Source: Bacteroidota bacterium (GTDB lineage: Bacteria > Bacteroidota > Bacteroidia > Bacteroidales > SZUA-534). Taken from it: DNA of 64,000 nt. Every line of letters starts with the position of its first letter. Position 1 is the first letter of the stretch. Below, in pieces: positions 46,885 to 56,000 of the stretch. The translations under genes and the position numbers were made by a program. The stretch is from the NCBI GenBank assembly GCA_003250355.1, contig QKGS01000079.1:62001-126000 (forward strand), in the 5' to 3' direction. The notes beneath the pieces were generated by a model. It saw only the letters and a list, made by a program, of their open reading frames with translations, was not told where the DNA came from and made no database searches.

Positions 46885-48486
46885 CTATTCATCATGTTCT
46901 ACTATCACAATTTTGTCTTCTCTTTGACGCTGCAAATCATTTTCGTATAAGTGTTCCTGACGAAGAAGGTCTGATAATGTTTTAACCGGATTAAATGTAA
47001 TTACCGGAACTTCTACAAATATTGTAATCCAATCGGACATAGCCCCATTCCATAACCCCGGTAATTCGAGAGCCTTTAACGTTCTTCCCTGATATGATTT
47101 TTCGCTTATAAACCCGGCATTATGGTCAACAAATTGAGTAAGGTCGAATTTTTTTCCTTTATAGTCTTTAATATAACAAACCAAATCAACAGGGTTGAAA
47201 TGGGTAGCTTTTTGCATTAATGGCTTATATTGTTCACTTATCTGAGGTTCTTCAACAATTTGCAGCGACTGTGTACCATCAGAATTCATAACCCAATAAG
47301 GGCCACCTCCAGGCTCACCTTGGTTGCGTACCATACCGCATACTCTAATTGGTCGGTTCAGTTTATTAATTAAAATATATCGTTGCTTTTCAATATCAAA
47401 TGTATCAAAATTGGCGGGCATAACTATACAAAGCTTGCTCTTAGCAAATTGAACAATACCATCAATTAACTCCTTTTTAACCGATTTTTTATTTAACTTT
47501 TTCAAATAATCAGCTATTACTTCCCTATGCCAAAGTAATAGTCCGGCAAGAGCCTTTTTGTAAGTATATGTTTCACTTTTTAATCTATCCTGAACCACAT
47601 TGTCGATGTTTTTGACAAAAACCAAATCGGCATCAAGTTCGTTTAGGTTTTGTATTAAAGCTCCATGTCCTCCGGGGCGGAATACTAAGTTATTATTCTC
47701 ATCGCGGAATGGTTCATTGTTTTCATTGGCGGCAATTGTATCTGTTTCAGGCTTTTGGATACTAAAGTCAATTTCATATTTAACTTTATATTTTTTCTGA
47801 TATAATTCTACAACTTCACCTATATGCTGTTTAAACAATTCCATATGTTGCGGTGATACTGTAAAATGAATTTTCACTTTCTTTCCTGTTAATGAATAGT
47901 TTGCACCTTCAACCAAATGCTCTTCGGCCGGAGTTCTGGTAACTCCCTGAGCTCCTTTATGAAACTTTAGCAAACCCTTTGGCAGATTACCGTAATTTAA
48001 ACCCTCTTCTGTTAGAAGTTTTTTAAGCAATAAAACGTAATCTTTACTTTTTTCAACATCGTCAATTGATGAGCCGCCCGATTCTAATGAGTTACACAAG
48101 TCACGATATAAAGCCAACTTATCTATATTCTCATAGATATAATATGGTGAACCAAAATCCTTTTTAGCTGTTAATTTAAGGTATTCTTCTTCTGTCCCTT
48201 TATAACTGTTCATGAGTTCAAACAGCGATTTGAACATACGAGAAGCTGCACCCGATGCAGGAACAAATTTTATCCGTTTAATTTTTTTTGATGCTTTTTC
48301 GTAGTATCGAACATTGGCACTAAGCCTGCTTTCAGTCATACATTTAATACCGCCATTCTTAACGGTTGCTGGTTGAATAATTTCCAAATCAGGGAATCCT
48401 TGTTTAAACTGTTGAATCTGTTCTTCTACCTGTTTTTCGCTTATTCCTTTCGACTTTATATAGTCTTTATCGTTTACTGAAATCAT
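46885..48486 (-). CDS. DUF4301-family protein
   Basis: A 533-residue soluble protein of the DUF4301 family, found in Bacteroidota; biochemical function not known. Recognisable signatures are FVPASGAASRMFKSLFELMN near residue 75-95, EDGLN/YGNLPKGLLKFHKG, RTPAEEHLVEGANYS, and FRPGGHGALIQNLNELDADLVFVKNIDN. The GG/loop and D-D-rich arrangement resemble sugar-phosphate nucleotidyl transferases, but I could not find the complete motif, so no enzyme is claimed. There is no signal peptide. It has its own promoter-like element about 85 bases upstream. Stands alone between a glucosaminidase (convergent) and a TPR protein. Confidence 0.82.
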   Translation of the reverse strand: MISVNDKDYIKSKGISEKQVEEQIQQFKQGFPDLEIIQPATVKNGGIKCMTESRLSANVRYYEKASKKIKRIKFVPASGAASRMFKSLFELMNSYKGTEEEYLKLTAKKDFGSPYYIYENIDKLALYRDLCNSLESGGSSIDDVEKSKDYVLLLKKLLTEEGLNYGNLPKGLLKFHKGAQGVTRTPAEEHLVEGANYSLTGKKVKIHFTVSPQHMELFKQHIGEVVELYQKKYKVKYEIDFSIQKPETDTIAANENNEPFRDENNNLVFRPGGHGALIQNLNELDADLVFVKNIDNVVQDRLKSETYTYKKALAGLLLWHREVIADYLKKLNKKSVKKELIDGIVQFAKSKLCIVMPANFDTFDIEKQRYILINKLNRPIRVCGMVRNQGEPGGGPYWVMNSDGTQSLQIVEEPQISEQYKPLMQKATHFNPVDLVCYIKDYKGKKFDLTQFVDHNAGFISEKSYQGRTLKALELPGLWNGAMSDWITIFVEVPVITFNPVKTLSDLLRQEHLYENDLQRQREDKIVIVEHDE

Positions 48487-48568
48487 AATGCTTTTCGGTT
48501 AAATTACTTTTGGCTTCTATATGTACATTGCATTTAATACTTTTTAATGTATTATATAGCAGTAATTC

Positions 48569-48600
48569 CAAACTTAATTTTTTTATCCAAGAAACACAAT
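48569..48600 (-). promoter_or_regulatory. Putative promoter for the DUF4301 gene
   Basis: On the minus strand TAAGTTTG (48569-48576) is preceded at 20 bases by ATTG (48597-48600), a partial -33 box. The start codon lies about 80 bases further along, so the leader would be long. The region could instead be read without function. Confidence 0.35.
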
Positions 48601-48656
48601 ACCTAACTGTTATTATTTTAACCCGCATTGCATTAGGTTTTTCAAATTGACTTTAA

Positions 48657-50498
48657 TCAATTTATATTATCATCGCCACGAAGCTTTCTAAAACGGTTCC
48701 GTGCTTCAACAGTATAAACACTTCCCTGATAATTTAGCAAGAGCTTTTTATAATATTCTAAAGCCTTTTCTTTATTGCCGGTTTCATTTTCGAAGATATA
48801 TGCCAAAGCATATAACGATTTATCGGCAAGAACCTCATATTCAAAGTCGTTAACAACTTTCAAATAAGCCTCTTCGGCTTTGTCAAAGCGATTATTATCT
48901 TTATAAATCTGACCTTTCAAATACCAAGCATCATCAGCCAAAGCATGGTCGGCAAATTGAGTTGTAATAGAATCGAGAGTTGCTATTGCAAGTGAATCTT
49001 GCGACTGGTAGTATAGCAAATCGGCACGTGAATACATACCCATAGCTGTTTCGAGCGAATCGCCCCAACCGGTATTGTCATATATAAACAGCGATAACCT
49101 TGCAGCATCGTTGGCTATAAGTTTCGATGTACTCCCTTTCAATACATCGAGTTGTGCCATTGACCATTCATAATTACCTATATAATATGCCAGTTTTGCT
49201 TTACGATATTTTGCTTCAGCACCAACCGGATTGTTTTTATTTTTTTCTTCAACCCTTGCATATGTAAATGTGGCATCCCAAATATTTCCGGCTGCCAAAT
49301 AAATGTCGGCAAGTTCGAGTTCAAAAAGAGCCTGCGAACGAGCATCTATTCTGGGCATAGTAACTACATCTTCGAGCAAAAATATAGCCTCGGCTGTTTT
49401 TCCTAAGTAAAATGCCTGAATATGAGCCAAATTCTTTATCATATCGGCAGTTTCGGAATTGGTTCCCAACTCTGTTAATGCATTAATATAACTTTGTTCC
49501 ATTCTTACAAAATCTTCCCTTTTAGCATCTAACCCAAGGTCAATTCGCTTAAACATAACCTCAAGCATTTCATTGCGGGCGGCATAAAAATATTCAACGT
49601 TCCTCCCCTTTTCTATTACATATTCGTAAGCTTTTATGGCGGTTGAATAATCGTCGTTATCTGATGCTATTCGAGCCAGTGCTATTATTCGTTTGCCATC
49701 TTCTCCAAGCCGCAAGTCGAGTGCTCTTGCCTGAATAAATGCACTTTTAAAATCGCTATCCTGAATATATAGCCAAATGAGTAATTCGCTGAATACCGTA
49801 ACTTCGGGCTTATCCTGAACTCTTGCCAATAACGCATCGTTCAATTTCTGTTTCAAACTGCCGTCAATATCGTTATATACAGCACTTTGGAGATTATTTT
49901 GAACCGATTGTATATATTGCTCATTTACTTCAAGCAAGTCGAGATACTGACTTATCATTTTATCGTAATTGCGCTGATAATAGTATAACCAAGCCAACTC
50001 AATATGAAAACCATAAGAATTGTTAATTTGCTTTTTTGCATCGAAATATGTTTGCTCTGCATATTCATACAAGCCCTTGTTTATAAATGCATTTGCAAGT
50101 GAAATAGCCTGATGCTGATTGGATTCAATTTTCTTTATTGCTGATAAATATGTTGATTTGGCTTTTGATTCATCGCCTTCGAGCTGATATATGTAACCCA
50201 ACTCCACATAATTTCTTAAATCGAAACTATTGGCTTTCAAATGCAACTTTATAAGCTTTTCAGCTTCTTTATAATCTTTTAACTCTGTTAAACATTTTAA
50301 GTAGTAGGTGAAATATGTCTCAGTTTTTGTTTCGTAATACAACTTTCGGTAAATCTCAACTGCCTTTTCATATTCACCGTTTCTATAATACTGCAATGCT
50401 AACTGATTATCGCCTGCCAACTCACTTTTTTGAGCATTTACGCAAAGTGTGCCGATTAGCAATATTACAAATAACAAATTTCGTATTATATTTTTCAC
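48657..50498 (-). CDS. Secreted tetratricopeptide-repeat protein
   Basis: The 613-residue protein begins with a signal peptide (MKNIIRNLLFVILLIGTLCVNAQ) and is then TPR repeats nearly end to end. Clear units are NQLALQYYRNGEYEKAVEIYRKLY, ELKDYKEAEKLIKLHLKAN, ESKAKSTYLSAIKK, NDDYSTAIKAYEYVIEKG, NRFDKAEEAYLKVVNDF and KEKALEYYKKLLLNY. A long helical scaffold is implied. TPR proteins of this form are found in the periplasm and in T9SS-related regions of Bacteroidota; specific partner unknown. It lies 17 bases downstream of the DUF4293 gene on the same strand and is probably cotranscribed. Confidence 0.83.
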   Translation of the reverse strand: MKNIIRNLLFVILLIGTLCVNAQKSELAGDNQLALQYYRNGEYEKAVEIYRKLYYETKTETYFTYYLKCLTELKDYKEAEKLIKLHLKANSFDLRNYVELGYIYQLEGDESKAKSTYLSAIKKIESNQHQAISLANAFINKGLYEYAEQTYFDAKKQINNSYGFHIELAWLYYYQRNYDKMISQYLDLLEVNEQYIQSVQNNLQSAVYNDIDGSLKQKLNDALLARVQDKPEVTVFSELLIWLYIQDSDFKSAFIQARALDLRLGEDGKRIIALARIASDNDDYSTAIKAYEYVIEKGRNVEYFYAARNEMLEVMFKRIDLGLDAKREDFVRMEQSYINALTELGTNSETADMIKNLAHIQAFYLGKTAEAIFLLEDVVTMPRIDARSQALFELELADIYLAAGNIWDATFTYARVEEKNKNNPVGAEAKYRKAKLAYYIGNYEWSMAQLDVLKGSTSKLIANDAARLSLFIYDNTGWGDSLETAMGMYSRADLLYYQSQDSLAIATLDSITTQFADHALADDAWYLKGQIYKDNNRFDKAEEAYLKVVNDFEYEVLADKSLYALAYIFENETGNKEKALEYYKKLLLNYQGSVYTVEARNRFRKLRGDDNIN

Positions 50499-50515
50499 CT
50501 ATATACAGTTTATAT

Positions 50516-50971
50516 TTACCTTATTCTATCAACCGATTTTACAAGATTATCATCTTTTTTTATAGCACGCCATGCCAATATTAACAGAACTATTGTAATA
50601 ACAGGAATAACTGCAAAAATAGTTGGCTTACCACTCAAATTACATAAATTCACTATTTGACTATAATAATATAGATAAGTAGCTATCCATAAAATATTTA
50701 CGAAAATATTAACCTTATTAATCTTTATTTGTTTTGTTCTGTTTTTATAGCTTACAAGAACATAAAGCGATAAAATTGCAACAGCAAATGTAAAAAAAGT
50801 GAGAGGCATAACATTTATAAGTTCTGACATATCAGGTGTTGCTGTCAAATGACAATAGTACATTTTAACAATTTGTGCCGATGACTGAAATATACCTACC
50901 GAAAAAGCATTCGATACCAATGCCAATATTGCTGCAACTAGTAAATAAACCGATTGAATTCTTTGAATCAT
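50516..50971 (-). CDS. DUF4293-type membrane protein
   Basis: A 151-residue integral membrane protein with four hydrophobic helices (about 7-25, 50-70, 80-103 and 112-135), followed by a short basic tail (IKKDDNLVKSVDRIR). The start MIQRIQSVYLLVAAILALVSNAF is characteristic of the DUF4293 family of Bacteroidota. Function unknown. It is the first gene of a two-gene string with the TPR protein and is divergent from pabB, 145 bases apart. Confidence 0.82.
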   Translation of the reverse strand: MIQRIQSVYLLVAAILALVSNAFSVGIFQSSAQIVKMYYCHLTATPDMSELINVMPLTFFTFAVAILSLYVLVSYKNRTKQIKINKVNIFVNILWIATYLYYYSQIVNLCNLSGKPTIFAVIPVITIVLLILAWRAIKKDDNLVKSVDRIR

Positions 50972-51076
50972 TTTTTATATATTTTCTTGTTTCACACTAA
51001 ATAATTGCGAAAATACTATTTCCGGTTAAATAATACCACTCATAATAAAATATATAAAGCATTTTAAATAATCTCT

Positions 51077-51108
51077 TTTGGAACTTGAGCAATGTAACAC
51101 TATTTTTG
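51077..51108 (+). promoter_or_regulatory. Bacteroidota-type promoter for pabB
   Basis: TTTG at 51077-51080 is followed after 20 bases by TATTTTTG at 51101-51108, both exact matches to the Bacteroidota consensus with standard spacing. The chosen ATG is only eight bases after the -7 box, so transcription would start at or within a few bases of the ATG. Confidence 0.55.
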
Positions 51109-51116
51109 AGCGCACT

Positions 51117-52085
51117 ATGAATAAGGAACTTTTTATAAATACAGCAAATGAATATGGAAAGCAAGGTATTGCCTTTCTTATGATTGCAAACTATGAACTA
51201 AATAAGTTCTTTATAAAACCATTAACCGAAATTGATAATACAAAAATTCTATATTCGGTAAACGGTATAAGCAACTTTTCGAAAAAGGCACAAGCTCCTG
51301 AAAAATATACTTTCGAAAAGTTACCAATTAGTTTCGCTGAGTTTGAAAAGTCATTTAACCACGTTGTTGAAAAACTTAATAAAGGATATAGCTACCTAAC
51401 TAACTTAACCTGTGAAACACCTGTTAAAACAAATCTTTTGTTAAAAGATATTTTTTTCTCGGCCAATGCCAAATACCGTTTATTATTCAACGATGAGTTT
51501 GTTGTTTTTTCGCCTGAAATATTTATTCAAATAAAAAACGGCAATATTTATTCATTCCCAATGAAAGGAACCATTGATGCTTCAATTCCCGACGCCGACC
51601 GAATAATACTCGACAACGAGAAAGAAAAAGCTGAGCATGCTACTATCGTTGACCTGTTGAGAAACGACCTAAGCTGCGTGGCAACAAATGTACGTGTTGA
51701 CAAATACAGGTACATAGATGTATTAAAAACAAATGAAGGTGAACTATTACAGATAAGTTCTCAAATAAGTGGCAAACTACCCCATAACTATAAAGAGAAT
51801 ATTGGGGATATTATTATAAAAATGTTGCCTGCCGGAAGTATATCGGGCGCCCCCAAACCTGCAACACTGGAAATAATAGATGAAGCAGAAACACACAATC
51901 GCAATTATTATACCGGTATAGTTGGAGTATTTGACGGTAATAATTTCGATTCGGGAGTAATGATTCGTTATATTGAAAAACGAAACGGACAACTATACTT
52001 TAAAAGCGGTGGTGGTATAACCAGCCAAAGTAATGCTGCAGATGAATACAATGAAATGATTAGAAAAGTGTACCTTCCGTTCTAA
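51117..52085 (+). CDS. pabB: Aminodeoxychorismate synthase component I
   Basis: This chorismate-using enzyme makes 4-amino-4-deoxychorismate for folate. The 322-residue protein is the short PabB type. The catalytic core includes FPMKGTIDASIPDAD, EHATIVDLLRNDLSCVATNVRV, LPAGSISGAPKPATLEIIDEAE (the K of the GAPK loop), and YYTGIVGVFDGNNFDSGVMIRYIE, ending in SGGGITSQSNAADEYNE. I use the ATG at 51117; a TTG-initiated version would begin inside the -33 box. The glutaminase partner (pabA) and the lyase pabC are not next to it. Anthranilate synthase TrpE is longer, so PabB is favoured. Confidence 0.9.
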   Translation: MNKELFINTANEYGKQGIAFLMIANYELNKFFIKPLTEIDNTKILYSVNGISNFSKKAQAPEKYTFEKLPISFAEFEKSFNHVVEKLNKGYSYLTNLTCETPVKTNLLLKDIFFSANAKYRLLFNDEFVVFSPEIFIQIKNGNIYSFPMKGTIDASIPDADRIILDNEKEKAEHATIVDLLRNDLSCVATNVRVDKYRYIDVLKTNEGELLQISSQISGKLPHNYKENIGDIIIKMLPAGSISGAPKPATLEIIDEAETHNRNYYTGIVGVFDGNNFDSGVMIRYIEKRNGQLYFKSGGGITSQSNAADEYNEMIRKVYLPF

Positions 52086-52089
52086 AATA

Positions 52090-53088
52090 TTAGAACTCAG
52101 GACAAGGTAATTGCTTAAATTTTTTCTTTTTACTTACCTCAAACCTGTAAATCATTGATAGTTCATGTGCTCCACCGGTTGTAGTTACAAGTTGTGAAAC
52201 TGTAAAATCGTAACTATACCCAAGAGTAATCATATCGAGTTTTGCACCAAGCATAATAATAATAGCATCGCGGTTAGAATTTTCTTTCATCAAAGGTAAA
52301 TCGCGATACCAAATACCTAGAATTAATGGGTCATAGGTCCAATACAACCCTACATCGAACTGGTCGGCAGCCCCTTGGTGGCGGTATGTTCCTGCAACTG
52401 TTACCACCTGTTTTTTTGTCCCTACCAATCGTTCTACCTTACGAAAACGATAACCACCATACACGGTATACTTTACCGGTAAAGGTTCAGCCCTTTCGGT
52501 AAATGACACATTGGGTGCAAATAGATGGTCAAGAGTTACTCCAGCCCACAAATCGCGCGACAAAGCCAGTAACGATATTCCACCATCCATAGCATTGCGA
52601 TTTTGCAGTTCACCAAGTGTCTGAGGTCTAACAGGCGACCCCGGATTGTCGGGGTTTAATGCATCTATCTCACTACTCAGTATCATACTATTTCGGTCAA
52701 TAGCTTTTTGCAAATAATAAAAACCAATACCCGGACGCAGAAATAACCTGCGGTTTACTTTAACATTATATGAATATAATAATCCGGCCGACAGAGTAGA
52801 TAAGGAATTAACTCCAATAACGTCGCGCATTACAATAAGCCCTAGTCCGCTGTTAATTTCCATAATATTAACATCAATACCGGTTGAAAATGTTTCAACC
52901 TTTCCCGGCATTTTAGGCCACTGGTTTCTATAATTAATTGTTCCCCTATATCCTTCCGATGTACCTGCAAACGATGGTGACTGGTACAATGGGTTAGAAT
53001 AAAACTGCGAAAACTGCGGATCCTGAGCAAAGCCTGTTTTATATAAAAAAAATGTTAGGCTGCTTATAATAATTATTCTTATTGTCAT
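52090..53088 (-). CDS. PorP/SprF family type IX secretion outer-membrane protein
   Basis: A 332-residue outer-membrane beta-barrel of the PorP/SprF family, which supports secretion or surface attachment of the adhesin encoded just upstream. A signal peptide (SSLTFFLYKTGFAQ) is followed by QDPQFSQFYSNPLYQSPSFAGTSEG, the family signature, and repeating strands (GLLYSYNVKVNRRLFLRPGIGFYYLQ, KYTVYGGYRFR, LDMITLGYSYDFTVSQL). Ends SKKKKFKQLPCPEF with one cysteine near the end, common in the family. It lies five bases after the large PKD protein gene, a pairing well known for SprB/SprF-type genes. Confidence 0.93.
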   Translation of the reverse strand: MTIRIIIISSLTFFLYKTGFAQDPQFSQFYSNPLYQSPSFAGTSEGYRGTINYRNQWPKMPGKVETFSTGIDVNIMEINSGLGLIVMRDVIGVNSLSTLSAGLLYSYNVKVNRRLFLRPGIGFYYLQKAIDRNSMILSSEIDALNPDNPGSPVRPQTLGELQNRNAMDGGISLLALSRDLWAGVTLDHLFAPNVSFTERAEPLPVKYTVYGGYRFRKVERLVGTKKQVVTVAGTYRHQGAADQFDVGLYWTYDPLILGIWYRDLPLMKENSNRDAIIIMLGAKLDMITLGYSYDFTVSQLVTTTGGAHELSMIYRFEVSKKKKFKQLPCPEF

Positions 53089-53093
53089 TAACT

Positions 53094-56000
53094 CTATTTC
53101 CTTATTAGGGTTACATCACCTGCCAATTTAAATGCGTTACCATTATAATACTTACCGGTTGCTTTCCAAAAATACACACCTTGCGATAATGGCTGCCCTG
53201 TGTTGCTATAACGACCATTCCAACCTTCTCTAATATTAGTGGTAGTAAATACTTGTTCCCCCCAACGGTTGTAAACATACAAATTATACTCCATAACCTG
53301 AGAATAATGGGGGTGAAATACATCATTCTTTACATCGGGAAATTCGTATGCTCCATTAGCCGGGCTATCGTCGGAAGCAATAAATGTATTGGGGAAAGTT
53401 ATATTACCAGCTCCGCTTACCTGAATTTGAGTGCCGTGAATTAAAGAATCGACACACCCTTTTTCCGATATAGCTTTAAGCATTATATCATAAAAACCTT
53501 CTTTGGTATACTGATATGATGGACTAACAAGGTTACTTATACTACCGTCGCCAAAATACCAAACATAGCTCTTTCCATTTTCGGTTAAGTTATAGAACTG
53601 TACTCGTTGGTCGGGTAGCATTACATATTCGGGTTCAAAACGATAATCGACTACCGGCAGAGGGTGTACTACTACTGCTATATAATCGTACCTTTCGCCA
53701 CCATCGCCACTTACAGTAACTTTTACATTATATATACCATCTTTGGTAAATGTATGTACCGGTTCAAATTCGGTACTTGTTGTACCGTCGGCAAATTCCC
53801 AAACATAGCTGTTACCATATCGCGAAGATGCATCGAAGTTAACCGTTAACGGAACACAACCGTTGGGTTCGGGGTTCATAATTGTAATTTCAGGGTCGGG
53901 CGGTAACAAACGGAGCTTATGTGTTTTTGCAGTATCGCAATGTGTACCGTCAACCCTGAGTGTAACATAGTATGTATTGTCGAGAGCATTTGGTGCCCAA
54001 CCGGTATATCGTATATCGAACGATTTAGCCTGCTCACTAAATTCAGGTGTCCCATCGCCTATTGTCCAGTAATAATTATAATCACCAACATCCGACAAGT
54101 TTGTAATGGTATACACTGTATCGGGATATATTTGCCACGGCTCTGTAATATCGAAATATGCTTTAGGGCTTGGGTATACTGTTACCTTATGGGTAGTATC
54201 CTTACTACATCCGTATTTGGAAGAACCCTTCAAATAAACTGTATAATTTTCAATAGAACCGGTGCGGTTATGGTATGTAAATACCGGATTTTTAATTACA
54301 CTCGACTCTCCGCTATAGCCAAAATCCCAACTGTACAAACCAACGGCATTGTTACATAAATTGTTAAAATTAACTGTATGCGGACTACAACCTGCTTCAT
54401 TCAGTGAGAAATCGACATCGACCTCGGGGTAAGCATGAACAGAATATACCACAGTATCTCTACATGGCAATATTGAATTTGTTTCAACAGCCAGCTCTAT
54501 ATCATAGGTATTTATTTTTTCGGAGTTGTTTCTGTTCTGGTATACATAATTGAGTGAACCGCCAACTGTTCCCGGATATATAAAACCATTGCCATCGTCG
54601 AGATTCCACATTAGACTGTATCCGCTCTTGGCAATTGAAGCATCGGTAAAGTTAACTGCAAGCGGTGCACACCCTTTCGATATATCGGGTACTATTCTTG
54701 CCAGTGGTTTGGGATATACTGTAATGGTTTTTGATGTATCATCGACACAACGATATTGTGTAGTAGCTGTTAGCTTAACTGTATAGACAGTATCGTTAGT
54801 ATAACTGTAATTATTGAACAAATAATATGGGTTGCGCTCATTACTTGATGCTCCATCGCCATACTCCCAAAAATAGCTTGTATTTCTGTCGTCGACGGTT
54901 ATATTGTCGAATGTAACAGGGTGCGGACTACAACCACCATATATTGCATTAAAATCGGGATTTGTACGAGGGTATACTTCAAGGTTTCTTGTGTCTTTTG
55001 AATTACAACCATGTAAATTTGTTACCTCCAGCGTAATTGTATAATCTTTATTTACCAGTGGGTTATCGTTACTTCCATTTACGTAAGTTTTACTAATAGG
55101 AGCCGGTTTATTGGGATAAGTATAACTACCGGTAGTACCTTCTCCAAAAATCCATTCCCACGTACCGTTTGTTACCGATGAATCGGTAATTACAACATTG
55201 AACGGTGTACAACCGCCAACTATTTCACCCGATGCTAACGAACCTTTCGAAAAACCGGCTTTTGTTAATCCAAATTTCGCATTTACGTAAGAATAAACAG
55301 TAATAGGTACAGTAGCACTATCTTTACAGCCAGTAACTTCCTGCTCTACAACTAACTTTGCTGTAAATACTTTGTCACTATTCTTAACATGACTAAACCT
55401 GTGAGCAGGGCTTTTGTCGGCCGACGATTGTCCATCGTTAAAATCCCAAACATACGAAAGCCTTCCGGTACTGTTATTAGTAAATTTTACATCAAGAGGG
55501 TTACAACCTTCGGTAACATCTTGTGTAAATGATACCACTACTCGCGGATAAACCTGATATACTTTACTTGTTGTATTTTTACAAAAATCGTTAGTAGCAG
55601 TTAATGTTACTGTAACATTATTAATATTTTCGGCAGTTAAGTTATCAAAAGCTTTATTTACAGCATTCTTATTATTTGTTGGAAAATCAGCTGCATCGCT
55701 AAACTGCCACAAATACGACGCTGCTCCGGTTGATATATTTCTTATAGGCTCAGTTTCTGGTGCACAGAATATATACTCGTCCGATTCTATTGCAGCTGTA
55801 ACTTTCGGATACACACTTACCACCGATGAATATGTTTCGGTACAACCGTCGACTGTTAGTGTTAACGTAACTGTAAAGCTCTGTGGTGTAGTGTTATTGT
55901 TTTGAGTATTTAAAAACTGGTGCGAAGGGTTCTCAACATTACTTGTAGCTCCGTCGCCAAAATTCCAGCTAAATTGTGTTTTTGCCGAAGAATGTATTGC

